DNA from: Eubacterium sp. CAG:274
GTDB taxonomy: Bacteria; Bacillota; Clostridia; Lachnospirales; CAG-274
Direction: 5' to 3'
NCBI GenBank assembly: GCA_000432155.1
Contig: FR888489.1
Location: 37,060 to 101,059, forward strand
DNA length: 64,000 nt
The position numbers and the translations under genes are program-made. Below, one piece after another: positions 8,575-15,947 of this stretch. Each line of letters starts with the position of its first letter. The first letter of the stretch is position 1. Under the pieces are notes generated by a model. That model saw only the letters and a list, made by a program, of their open reading frames with translations. It did no database searches and was not told the DNA's origin.

Positions 8575-9063
8575 TTATCTATGGTTTTGTTTATAGTTAC
8601 AGAGTGTGCTGATAATCGCCATTATAAAAGAATCGAAATTGTTTTGGGTTTTATCATATATATCTACAAAATCGTCAATGTTTAATATAAATGATGTATC
8701 GTCAAAATAGATTTCATATTCTAAAGGGGTTTTATTATTTGTGTATTTTACAACTTTGTAATTAATACCAATTCTGTTGAATGCCTGTAAAATAAATTGT
8801 ATTTGGTTTGTTATTTTATTATTTTCTTCTATTGTATCCTTAATTATATTTTTTATTTGGTTAAATTGTGGGATTGAATCTTTTAGGTCCAATATATCAA
8901 TACCTAGAACATCAGCCAACTTTAATTGTACATTAATAGGAGGAATTCGGGTTCCTGCCTCATAATTAATTAAAGCATTCCTAGAAATTCCCACTTTTTT
9001 TGCTAATTCTATCTGGGTTAGATTTTTCTTTTTGCGTTCTTGTTTAATTATATCACCTGTCAT
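8575..9063 (-). CDS. XRE-family (CI-like) repressor
   Basis: 162 residues. An N-terminal helix-turn-helix (about residues 4-60: RKKKNLTQIELAKKVGISRN, then NYEAG) is followed by a helical linker and a short C-terminal domain without the Ser/Lys autocleavage motif of LexA-like repressors. Divergent from the Cro-like gene at 9214 across a region full of GTAAACAT half-sites, so it most likely keeps the element's rightward genes off and controls its own synthesis. A strong AGGTGATATA ribosome site precedes the ATG. Confidence 0.9.
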   Translation of the reverse strand: MTGDIIKQERKKKNLTQIELAKKVGISRNALINYEAGTRIPPINVQLKLADVLGIDILDLKDSIPQFNQIKNIIKDTIEENNKITNQIQFILQAFNRIGINYKVVKYTNNKTPLEYEIYFDDTSFILNIDDFVDIYDKTQNNFDSFIMAIISTLCNYKQNHR

Positions 9064-9083
9064 TATATCACCTCATAATAATG

Positions 9084-9187
9084 ATTTTAACATAGTAAGT
9101 AAACATTGTAAACATTTTTCAGAAAATGTTTATAAAAAGTGTTGACAATGTTTACGCTGTGTGCTATTATGTCATTGTAAAGTTTAC
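9084..9187. promoter_or_regulatory. Divergent promoters and operators of the element
   Basis: Rightward promoter TTGACA (9142-9147), 17-bp spacer, TATTAT (9165-9170). Leftward promoter on the minus strand TTTACA (9107-9112), 17-bp spacer, TAAAAT (9084-9089). Half-sites GTAAACAT occur at 9099-9106 and 9108-9115, inverted ATGTTTAT at 9126-9133 and ATGTTTAC at 9148-9155, and a palindrome GTAAAGTTTAC at 9177-9187. The sites overlap both promoters, as in a lysis-lysogeny type switch. Confidence 0.75.
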
Positions 9188-9213
9188 GATGTGTACTTAA
9201 AGGAGGCGATAAA

Positions 9214-9408
9214 ATGAAAATAGATACTGTGAAATTAATTACAACTATGTATAAAAAAGGAATAAAGACCGGTGAGGTTGTGAAAAAGAGTGGTTTATCA
9301 AGAAGCACAATTTCAGCCGTAAGAGGTGGCAAGACTTGTACACTTGATACAGCCGTAAAGATTGCAAATGCTTTAGATATTCCAGTAAATGAATTAATAG
9401 AGGGATAG
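9214..9408 (+). CDS. Cro-like helix-turn-helix protein
   Basis: 64 residues, almost entirely one XRE-type helix-turn-helix (TGEVVKKSGLSRSTISAVRGG in the DNA-reading region) ending NELIEG. AAGGAGGCGAT ribosome site. First gene of the rightward transcript, opposite the repressor, which makes a Cro or antirepressor-like role the natural reading. Its stop codon is 9 bases before the next start. Confidence 0.85.
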   Translation: MKIDTVKLITTMYKKGIKTGEVVKKSGLSRSTISAVRGGKTCTLDTAVKIANALDIPVNELIEG

Positions 9409-9417
9409 GTGGTCAAT

Positions 9418-9624
9418 ATGGTTAAAACAAGTACAAGCGACCGATTTGAAAAGGCTTTAACTGACCTATTGCAGGTTATTAATGACGATATTGTCAATGT
9501 AGAATTTGACTATATAAATGAAGATGTTATTGTAACTTATACTTTAGGTAGTAAGGTCAAAGTAAATGTAAATGGTGATAGTGACAATGCAGTTGTTGTT
9601 GATGTATTTGAAAAGATTTTTTAA
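9418..9624 (+). CDS. Small hypothetical protein of the element
   Basis: 68 residues, acidic, mostly predicted beta strand (VNVEFDYINEDVIVTYTLG), no known domain. The ATG at 9418 is preferred over the GTG at 9409 because AGGTGG lies 5 bases before it. It sits between the Cro-like and excisionase-like genes in the early operon. Confidence 0.6.
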   Translation: MVKTSTSDRFEKALTDLLQVINDDIVNVEFDYINEDVIVTYTLGSKVKVNVNGDSDNAVVVDVFEKIF

Positions 9625-9636
9625 GGAGGGATAAAA

Positions 9637-9885
9637 ATGCAAATTATGACGACCAAGCAATATGCAGTATACTATAAAAAGATTACAGGGTTATATATCA
9701 GCCCTGAAAGTGTAGCCCACTTGTGCCGTAAAGGTGAATTAAATGCTTATAAGGAGCCTGAGGGTAAACAATGGTTAATTAAAGTTGATAATGTAGCCGT
9801 TCCACCTGATGAATTTAAAACTCTTGAAAATAAGTATATAAAAGCACAAGCGACCCTAGAGAATATAGGGAAAATGTTAGGGTAG
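9637..9885 (+). CDS. Excisionase-like DNA-binding protein
   Basis: 82 residues. The middle part (SPESVAHLCRKGELNAYKEP followed by KQWLIKVD) matches the winged-helix pattern of excisionase/MerR-like DNA-binding domains (helix, G-x-hydrophobic turn, W-x-I wing). A short helical C-terminus follows. Strong GGAGGG site before the ATG. An excisionase fits the position in the early operon of an integrase-bearing element; a replication initiation helper is an alternative. Confidence 0.6.
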   Translation: MQIMTTKQYAVYYKKITGLYISPESVAHLCRKGELNAYKEPEGKQWLIKVDNVAVPPDEFKTLENKYIKAQATLENIGKMLG

Positions 9886-9893
9886 GTGATTAG

Positions 9894-11081
9894 GTGGATT
9901 ATGATATTTTTAAAATATGTAAAAATGCACTCCCTGACCTGCTAAAGAACGACCAAGAGGGTAACAGTAAATACATATTTGTTGTTGATGTGTTTAGTGT
10001 TGCTGAAATGCTATTGACTTGTGGATATGGTGTTATATTTATTGAAAATGATCAACAATTAAGGGAAATAACCACAATATTTAACAGTAACTATTGGTCA
10101 AGTAATAGTATTGTTATAGGCTGTTGCACAAAAAATGTAAATGATACTATTGGCAATTCCCTAGGTAGTAGGGCTTATATTTCAACTGGTTGGAAGATAT
10201 ATAATAATAAAAAAGAGTATTATTCGCTTAATACTGACGATTTAAAGCCTATAGTTGAAAGGTTTGTAAACAGCCTCAACATCAATACTCCAACCCTAGT
10301 ATATGATAGTGTGACAGGGTTAATAAACCCAAAAGAAACAGGTTACAGGGAAGTTGCTGAGTATGTTATACAGAAGTATGACATTGTTATTATAGATGAT
10401 GAGCCTAGAAAAAGGAAAAGCGGGCGAGTATACGAACCATTTACCCCCGACAGCAATAATGCTACACTTATAGGAGAGTTAAACAACTCTACTAGACACT
10501 ATAGGAATGAAGTATTTGAGTATATTATAACCCTAGCACCAAAGGCAACATTTACAAAGGAATGTATACCTTTTATTAACGGGGTATATAACCTAAAAGA
10601 ACAGAAACTAGAGGAGTATAACAATAATATGTATTTTAGTTACTGTTTGCCTCATAATTACAGCCAAGACGCACTATCAAATGAAGTTAGTGGAAAAATA
10701 GCTGATGACTTTTTTTTCAACATAGCTTGTGATGATTATGCTGTTTATACACTCTTATTGGATATAATAGCATATTGTTTCATAGAGGGCAACCCGTGGC
10801 AAAAGACCTTTTTTATCTATGGTACAGGTGGTAATGGTAAAGGTGTATTTTTTGAGCTATTGTCTAAGATTTTTGGAAAAGACAAGGTTGAATTTAAGAC
10901 CTGGGAGGAATTAGGGAAACCGCAAGGGCGATTATCAATTATGGATAAAATGGTTGTTTTATGTAACGATATAAACGATACCTATGTAAAAGAACCACAA
11001 GCCTTGAAAACATTAACAAGTTGTGAGCCACAGACAGTTGCCGAGCTGAGAGAAACAAGGCTAGGCGAAAAATGGGGCTAA
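9894..11081 (+). pseudogene. D5-type phage helicase/primase, truncated
   Basis: 395 residues read from GTG at 9894 (AGGTGA upstream). The N-terminal about 200 residues are family-specific; then comes an SF3 helicase core with Walker A YGTGGNGKG (about residues 302-310) and a Walker B-like VVLCNDIND (about 350). The frame ends abruptly at 11081, just after LKTLTSC, before the sensor region and the C-terminal domain, whereas intact D5 proteins of this layout run several hundred residues further. Downstream sequence continues as the tail of a different gene in another frame. It is therefore a deletion product, probably without helicase activity. Confidence 0.8.
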
Positions 11082-11203
11082 AAGTAGGTGACCCAAGAGA
11101 GGTAGACCACATAAAGCCATTAAGTAAAGGTGGTAGTAACTCTAAAAGTAATTTAAGGGTTGTATCACGAAAAACCAATAGACAAAAAGGTAATAAATAT
11201 TAA
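11072..11203 (+). pseudogene. 3' remnant of a phage HNH endonuclease
   Basis: Translating from ATG at 11072 gives 43 residues containing GDPREVDHIKPLSKGG and NLRVVSRKTNRQKG, the C-terminal half of the HNH nucleases found beside phage terminases (His-Asn-His core: DHIKPL, then N in NL). The N-terminal half is absent; the frame overlaps the end of the truncated helicase in another phase. A GGAGG for the next gene follows its stop. Whether the ATG at 11072 is used is doubtful. Confidence 0.8.
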
Positions 11204-11216
11204 GGAGGTTGATAGA

Positions 11217-11501
11217 ATGAAAGAAATAGGAAAATTACAAGAAAGGATAAAACAACTACAAATAAAAACAGCTGTCGGACTTTTTGCCTTAATAATCCCG
11301 TCTATTGATGACGGATATGAAGCTACTTGTAGCCTTACAAAAAAAGGAGATAAAATAGACTATAAGGATGCTAGTTTTTTTAGTAGAAAAGAGGCTAACA
11401 ACTGGGTGGATAGTATTATCAATGAATATAATATACCTGACGAAAAAGTAACAAGAGTAAATATAATAGGTTTTAATGAGGAGTGCGGGGCTGATGGCTA
11501 A
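11217..11501 (+). CDS. Small hypothetical phage-type protein
   Basis: 94 residues; ATG at 11217 chosen for the TAAGGAGGTTGATAGA ribosome site. Lys-rich N-terminal helix, then a mixed alpha/beta body containing GYEATCSLTKKGDK and a helix FFSRKEANNWVDSII. No known family. It overlaps the next start by 8 bases. Confidence 0.6.
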   Translation: MKEIGKLQERIKQLQIKTAVGLFALIIPSIDDGYEATCSLTKKGDKIDYKDASFFSRKEANNWVDSIINEYNIPDEKVTRVNIIGFNEECGADG

Positions 11502-11709
11502 GTTACATTTTAGATTTAAAACCCCTAAAGATATAAGAAATAGTATAGCAAGGGTCAATAATATGGTAGCTAATGGCGAAATGGATACTAAGATTGCCAA
11601 TGCTATAATATGTGGTTGTAATACACTATTAGGAAGTATAAGGGTTGACGAACAGCAAAAACAAATTGAAGAATTAAGGAATATTGTGAATGAGTTAGAG
11701 AGGGGATAA
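11494..11709 (+). CDS. Small phage-type protein
   Basis: 71 residues from ATG at 11494 (GAGGAG about 10 bases before); an ATG at 11476 in the same frame is less well spaced. Helical, with KDIRNSIARVNNMVANGEMD and a C-terminal coiled-coil-like helix (DEQQKQIEELRNIVNELER). Similar small proteins are common beside phage packaging genes; function unknown. Last gene before the right end of the element. Confidence 0.65.
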   Translation: MAKLHFRFKTPKDIRNSIARVNNMVANGEMDTKIANAIICGCNTLLGSIRVDEQQKQIEELRNIVNELERG

Positions 11710-11713
11710 TAAA

Positions 11714-11737
11714 ACTTTGGGGCTAAAATGGGGCTAA
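11714..11737. repeat. Right copy of the GGGGCTAA arm repeat
   Basis: 24 bases identical to 7308-7331, with two GGGGCTAA boxes, placed about 45 bases from attR. Candidate integrase arm sites. Confidence 0.6.
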
Positions 11738-11768
11738 TAAAAAATGAGAGGGTTCATAAAACCCTCTC
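11738..11768 (-). terminator. Element-borne replacement terminator for the tRNA operon
   Basis: On the minus strand GAGAGGGT-TTTATGA-ACCCTCTC then A and six T, 16 bases after the mature 3' end of tRNA-Gln. It lies inside the element and takes the place of the displaced terminator at 7139-7165. Confidence 0.8.
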
Positions 11769-11780
11769 AAATACTGATTA

Positions 11781-11819
11781 TAGCTAGGCTAGCAGGATTC
11801 GAACCTGCGGATGACGGAA
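11781..11819. repeat. Right attachment site within tRNA-Gln
   Basis: 39 bases identical to 7170-7208, overlapping the 3' half of the intact tRNA-Gln(CTG) gene, so the element restores a complete tRNA on integration. Confidence 0.92.
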
Positions 11820-11855
11820 TCAGAATCCGTTGCCTTACCACTTGGCGATAGCCCA
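11784..11855 (-). tRNA. tRNA-Gln (anticodon CTG)
   Basis: 72 bases, complete cloverleaf: acceptor TGGGCTA/TAGCCTA, D-arm GCC...GGC, anticodon stem ACGGA/TCCGT around TTCTGAT (CTG reads CAG), T-arm with GGTTCGAATCC. No encoded CCA. Last gene of the four-tRNA operon and the integration target of the element. Confidence 0.95.
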
Positions 11856-11889
11856 TTATTAAATTATTGATATAAGAGAGACCAAAAAG

Positions 11890-11961
11890 CAGGGCTGGCA
11901 GGATTCGAACCTGCGAATGCAGGGATCAAAACCCTGTGCCTTACCGCTTGGCGACAACCCT
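11890..11961 (-). tRNA. tRNA-Gln (anticodon TTG)
   Basis: 72 bases; acceptor AGGGTTG/CAGCCCT, anticodon stem CAGGG/CCCTG around TTTTGAT (TTG reads CAA), T-arm GGTTCGAATCC. No encoded CCA. Confidence 0.95.
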
Positions 11962-12001
11962 ATATCACCGTGCGGGGTCACCACACTATTTAAAAGAAAA
12001 G

Positions 12002-12073
12002 AGCGCGAGACGGGATTCGAACCCGCGGCCCTCGCCTTGGCAAGGCGATGCTCTACCACTGAGCCACTCGCGC
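12002..12073 (-). tRNA. tRNA-Gly (anticodon GCC)
   Basis: 72 bases; acceptor GCGCGAG/CTCGCGC, anticodon stem TCGCC/GGCGA around TTGCCAA, T-arm GGTTCGAATCC. Confidence 0.95.
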
Positions 12074-12077
12074 ACAA

Positions 12078-12162
12078 TGCAGTCGACGGGACTTGAACCC
12101 GTACCCAGTAAACCCAGACTAGATCCTTAGTCTAGCGCGTATGCCAATTCCGCCACGACTGC
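12078..12162 (-). tRNA. tRNA-Leu (anticodon AAG)
   Basis: 85 bases with a long variable arm; acceptor GCAGTCG/CGACTGC, anticodon stem CTAGA/TCTAG around CTAAGGA. An A at position 34 implies deamination to inosine by a TadA-type enzyme for wider reading. First gene of the operon. Confidence 0.92.
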
Positions 12163-12208
12163 ATATTTAGTTGTTTTTGTTTGCTGTAATCACCAGCGAA
12201 CAAATAAT

Positions 12209-12237
12209 ATTATAATCACACTTTACCGTTTTGTCAA
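12209..12237 (-). promoter_or_regulatory. Strong promoter of the tRNA operon
   Basis: Minus strand: TTGACA (12232-12237), 17-bp spacer, TATAAT (12209-12214); exact consensus for a stable-RNA promoter, about 47 bases from tRNA-Leu. A/T tracts (three TTTTTTTTAA-like blocks, 12241-12270) lie just upstream and could act as an UP element. Confidence 0.9.
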
Positions 12238-12266
12238 GCATTTTTTTTAATTTTTTTTAATTTTTT

Positions 12267-13070
12267 TTAATTTAGCATTAAATTCATATAAAATTGAGGC
12301 TTTTCTGAATCATAAAAAAGTCCCATACCTATAGGATTTAAGCCGTTTACAGAGGAAACTTCTGCAAATTTTTCACAATGCAAATTTATTAAAAAATTTA
12401 TGAAAAATTGGTCGTATTTTTTGTCTTTTGAAATAATTTCTTGAATTTTTAATGGATGAAGTTCAGAAATAAAAGCATAAGATTGAATAATATTTTTATC
12501 TTTTAAGACATAAACTTCTCCACCGAGGGCATTAAACAATTCAATTTGGTCTTTAAAATAGTCCTCATTTCTTTCTATAAAAAATTCAGAACAGCTATTA
12601 TATATTTCTGCCATAGATTTTAAATCTTCAATTTTAGCTTTTTCGACAGTATATTTAAGTTCATTTGTAGATTTCATTACTTTTGTATCTACATAAGACA
12701 ATGTTTCGTAGCCAAATTTACTATAGTAATTAAAAAGTCCTTGGTTTGCTGGAATAAGTACAGAGCCTTTTACTCCTCTTGATTTATCAATTTCAAAGGA
12801 TTTTTTCAATAATTTACCCATTAAGCCCTTTTTTCTATAATCAGGGTGGGTAGTGGCACCGTATATGTAAGTAACGGCACCAATACCCTTTAATGTATAA
12901 GGCATCATTTGTAACATAGCCACAGGCTTTTCTTCTACATAGAGAAGTGTGTCTTCATATTTAAAAAAGTTATCAAAAAAATATTTGTTAAAATCTGGTT
13001 CTTCCCCAAAGGCTATGTCCCAAAGTTCTTTAATATATGGAATATCTTTTTTTTCTGCAAATCTTATCAT
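12267..13070 (-). CDS. GNAT-family acetyltransferase
   Basis: 267 residues. The N-terminal half is a GNAT domain with the acetyl-CoA loop THPDYRKKGLMGKLL (about residues 93-107: R/Q-x-x-G-x-G/A form) and a downstream NYYSKFGYE strand. The C-terminal half resembles the second domain of Eis/MccE-like two-domain acetyltransferases. Substrate unknown. The start overlaps the upstream gene's stop by 4 bases, so the two are co-translated. The tRNA promoter's A/T-rich flank directly follows its stop codon. Confidence 0.85.
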   Translation of the reverse strand: MIRFAEKKDIPYIKELWDIAFGEEPDFNKYFFDNFFKYEDTLLYVEEKPVAMLQMMPYTLKGIGAVTYIYGATTHPDYRKKGLMGKLLKKSFEIDKSRGVKGSVLIPANQGLFNYYSKFGYETLSYVDTKVMKSTNELKYTVEKAKIEDLKSMAEIYNSCSEFFIERNEDYFKDQIELFNALGGEVYVLKDKNIIQSYAFISELHPLKIQEIISKDKKYDQFFINFLINLHCEKFAEVSSVNGLNPIGMGLFYDSEKPQFYMNLMLN

Positions 13071-13954
13071 ATTAGTGTACCTGAATAAATTTTAGTTATA
13101 AATTCTGGGTAGTATGAAAGTTTAGATTTTCTAAGTCCTTCAATACCCAAATCTTCTTCTCTGTCTATATATTTAACATTCTGACAATTTCTCATAGCAA
13201 ACTGCTGGTTTATCATTTGATATGAACCAGGAATGTCATAGTCAGCCTTTTCAATATGTATAATGTACATATCATCAAAAGGTTGACTACCTAATGTTAT
13301 AGCTATAATTTTGCCATCAAGTCTAATAAGTCCACCTTTTATACCTAAATACTTAAAGTTTCTCAATGCTGTAGAGGAGGCACAAAGTTCGCCGAAAAAT
13401 TGGTTATCGTTTTCACTCCAACATATTTGGTAATCAAAGAAATCGTGGATATTATTTTCTGTAAGTTCTTCGTATTCCCATCTACCGTCATATTCCTTTA
13501 AAAATTTGTTTATATGGTTTCTCTTGCCATGAAGTTTTTTGCCTTTAAGAGTAATAAGACTTTGGGCATCATAAACATAATCTCCATTGTCACGCATTTC
13601 ATCATACTTAAAACGATTAGGAAAAGCTGTTTCCAATTTTTCTCTTAATTCTTCGTCTAAGTTTATGATTACGCATTTATCTCCATTTGATTCGGCGTGG
13701 ACAATAAGTTTTTCAACAGCACCTTTAAAATCGCCATTATCTCCAATGGAAATAGGGGGCATAAAATATTCAATATTGCCGTCACCGGCTACCATAAAAA
13801 GAAAACCGTCTTCTTCACAAATTTTTGTTCTATAGTTATGTGCCCATATGATAATATCCACAGGGGAATAATCACAAATAAATCTATTCTTTTGTGCATA
13901 ATATTTTTCTATTAAATCCTTGTGTTCAAGGGTTACTGGTTTAAAATCTAACAT
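13067..13954 (-). CDS. DUF2156 / phosphatidylglycerol lysyltransferase-like protein
   Basis: 295 residues, soluble, of the DUF2156 (LPG-synthase C-terminal-like, dual GNAT fold) type: an N-terminal HKDLIEKYYAQ, central GKKLHGKRNHINKF and C-terminal SYQMINQQFAMR are typical. It lacks the membrane segments of MprF, so lipid lysylation is unlikely; the substrate is unknown. First gene of a two-gene operon with the acetyltransferase, preceded by the promoter at 13991-14019. Confidence 0.8.
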   Translation of the reverse strand: MLDFKPVTLEHKDLIEKYYAQKNRFICDYSPVDIIIWAHNYRTKICEEDGFLFMVAGDGNIEYFMPPISIGDNGDFKGAVEKLIVHAESNGDKCVIINLDEELREKLETAFPNRFKYDEMRDNGDYVYDAQSLITLKGKKLHGKRNHINKFLKEYDGRWEYEELTENNIHDFFDYQICWSENDNQFFGELCASSTALRNFKYLGIKGGLIRLDGKIIAITLGSQPFDDMYIIHIEKADYDIPGSYQMINQQFAMRNCQNVKYIDREEDLGIEGLRKSKLSYYPEFITKIYSGTLI

Positions 13955-13990
13955 AATGTATCTTCTTTCATATTATTTTTAATCCGTAAT

Positions 13991-14019
13991 ATTATAGTGT
14001 ATTTATTAAAAATAGTCAA
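13991..14019 (-). promoter_or_regulatory. Promoter of the DUF2156-GNAT operon
   Basis: Minus strand TTGACT (14014-14019), 17-bp spacer, TATAAT (13991-13996). Confidence 0.75.
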
Positions 14020-14055
14020 ATGATGACAATAATTATTAATTAAAAAATATTTTCA

Positions 14056-15798
14056 TTAAAATTCTTCTATTTCCTTTTCTATCTGTTCAAGACCTTTAAG
14101 CCAAAAATCCTCTGTAGTTAAATCAAAGCCGGCGATTTTAGCAACATCTTTTAATTCCATTGTACTTGAGGCGGAAAGGAACTTATCATATAAAGGTATA
14201 AATCTCTCCTTATCCTCTAAATAAAGGCTGTAAAGACCCTTTGCAAGAAGTAGACCAAAGGCGTAAGGGAAGTTGTAGTAATTAAAGTCAGCATCATAAT
14301 AGTGAGGTTTACAAACCCACATATAAGGGTGGAGATAATTTTCGTCAAGACCCTCTCCGTATGCTTTTTTCTGAGCATCTATCATAAGTCCACAACATTC
14401 TTCAGGAGAAAGAGAACCCTTTTCACGAGCTTTAAACACACTATCTTCAAACAAAAATCTACTATAAATATCAATAATACATTGTGTAGCACCCTGTAAG
14501 TCATTTTCCCTAATAATAAGTGCAGAATTTTCATCGGCTTCCTTTAAAGCCTCATTTACTACTATTGTTTCGCAGAAATTAGAGGCTGTTTCAGCTATAG
14601 GCATAGGATAAAAACTATTAATCTGTGAAAGGTGGAAAAGTCTTGTGTTATGGAATGCGTGACCAAGCTCGTGAGCTATTGTTACAACATCATTAAATGT
14701 GCCACCAAAGTTTGTAAGAATACGGCTTTCCTTTATAGAATGGATAGTTTCACAGAAAGCACCACCAACTTTACCCTTTTTAGGCATAAGGTCAATCCAT
14801 TGATTATCAAAGGCGTAAGTTGCAAAATCTCCTAAATCCTTGCTAAACTTGTAGAAACACTTTAATACAAAGGCTTTTGCTTCCTCTAAAGTATATTTTA
14901 AATCTTCTTTGCCAACAGGAGCAAAAAGGTCATAAAAAGCTAAAGAGCCACTACCGCCTAAATATTGAGATTTTTTAATAAAGTATTTTCTCAAGGCAGG
15001 GAGTTTTTTATCAATGGCAGAAAACATAGCATTTAAAATTGTAGAGTCAATACGAGAGTCTGCCAAAGTCTGTTCCAAAGGAGAAGAATAGTTATGCAAT
15101 TTACTTGTAGTAATAACCTGTCCTTTTATACCATTAAGGCAAAAAGCTGAGGACATATCTATTTTTTTATATGCCTCCAGTTCAGCCTTGTAAGCATTTT
15201 TTCTTACATCTGGGTCATCGCTGTAGGCTAAATTTCTTACAACAGAAAGAGGCTCTTTTTTGCCATTGTAATCAACTTCCAATGTAGAAGAAATCTGGTC
15301 CCAAAGTTTTTCCCACATATTTGAGCCAGTAGTTTTCATTTTTGCAATTATTTCTTCCTGCTGAGGAGAGAGAGTATGAGAAGACATATTGACTTTTTCT
15401 GTTATAAAAAAGCTATGTTCCTTTAGAATTGGGCTATTTTCTACTAATTTGTCGATGTCTTTTACTTGCTTTAAGAACTCAATAAGCATAGTATTTTCAT
15501 AGGCAGTATTTGACTCAATATTTTCTACAGTATCTAAAGCCTTAGCAAGTTCAGAATTTGTTGTATCTACAGCAAGAGCCAGATTAATGTACATACCTAA
15601 TTTTTCATAGGCAAGAACTGAATTTTTTAATTCAATATATTTTTCCAGCTTTTCCTGAGGGTTATTTGTGTTTGTAAAGTTTTCACTACACCACTTGTTT
15701 AAATTGTCTACAGCTTTTCTGTAATTTTCTATGTCAGTTTTAAATTCTGTACTGTCTACAGATGGGTATATATTGTCAAGATTCCAATTTGTATTCAT
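14056..15798 (-). CDS. pepF: Oligoendopeptidase F
   Basis: 580-residue cytoplasmic M3-family zinc metallopeptidase that cleaves short peptides. The zinc site HELGHAFH (about residue 375) with the third ligand Glu in AETASNFCE about 26 residues later is intact. The N-terminal oligopeptidase lobe (NLDNIYPSVDS at the very start) and total length fit the family. GGAGGTAG ribosome site before ATG at 15798. Monocistronic: it faces away from glgB and is followed by an AT-rich gap. Confidence 0.95.
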   Translation of the reverse strand: MNTNWNLDNIYPSVDSTEFKTDIENYRKAVDNLNKWCSENFTNTNNPQEKLEKYIELKNSVLAYEKLGMYINLALAVDTTNSELAKALDTVENIESNTAYENTMLIEFLKQVKDIDKLVENSPILKEHSFFITEKVNMSSHTLSPQQEEIIAKMKTTGSNMWEKLWDQISSTLEVDYNGKKEPLSVVRNLAYSDDPDVRKNAYKAELEAYKKIDMSSAFCLNGIKGQVITTSKLHNYSSPLEQTLADSRIDSTILNAMFSAIDKKLPALRKYFIKKSQYLGGSGSLAFYDLFAPVGKEDLKYTLEEAKAFVLKCFYKFSKDLGDFATYAFDNQWIDLMPKKGKVGGAFCETIHSIKESRILTNFGGTFNDVVTIAHELGHAFHNTRLFHLSQINSFYPMPIAETASNFCETIVVNEALKEADENSALIIRENDLQGATQCIIDIYSRFLFEDSVFKAREKGSLSPEECCGLMIDAQKKAYGEGLDENYLHPYMWVCKPHYYDADFNYYNFPYAFGLLLAKGLYSLYLEDKERFIPLYDKFLSASSTMELKDVAKIAGFDLTTEDFWLKGLEQIEKEIEEF

Positions 15799-15947
15799 TT
15801 TTCTACCTCCGTAATAAATTACTATTAATATTTTACATCAAACTAGAGTTTTATACTAGCATTATTTTGGTAAATGTTATATAATAACCTAAAGAGTATT
15901 TGTATTATATTTGGGAAGTTTTCCAAAAAGAGAAGGGGAGTGTTAAT

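Larger units (their letters stand above)
7170..11819. mobile_element. Integrated element in tRNA-Gln, decayed prophage or satellite
   Basis: A 4.65 kb segment bounded by identical 39-bp repeats (7170-7208 and 11781-11819). The right copy is the 3' part of an intact tRNA-Gln(CTG); the left copy is an orphan 3' fragment. Inside are a tyrosine integrase, a repressor, a divergent Cro-like gene, an excisionase-like gene, a truncated D5 helicase, an HNH tail and two small phage-type genes. No structural, lysis or conjugation genes are present. The order int-repressor-cro-xis-replication fits temperate phages and phage satellites; the deletion scar near 11070 shows it is a remnant. Confidence 0.92.

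Noticed and set aside
8777..8965. Frame opposite the repressor gene
   Set aside because: Mirror of a conserved helix-turn-helix gene, no ribosome site, composition of an antisense shadow.
9087..9497. Minus-strand frame covering the operator and cro region
   Set aside because: It spans two promoters and operators and two good genes on the other strand; no start signals.
11859..12130. Open frames on both strands across the tRNA cluster
   Set aside because: They overlap three well-folded tRNAs; such frames arise by chance in stable-RNA genes.
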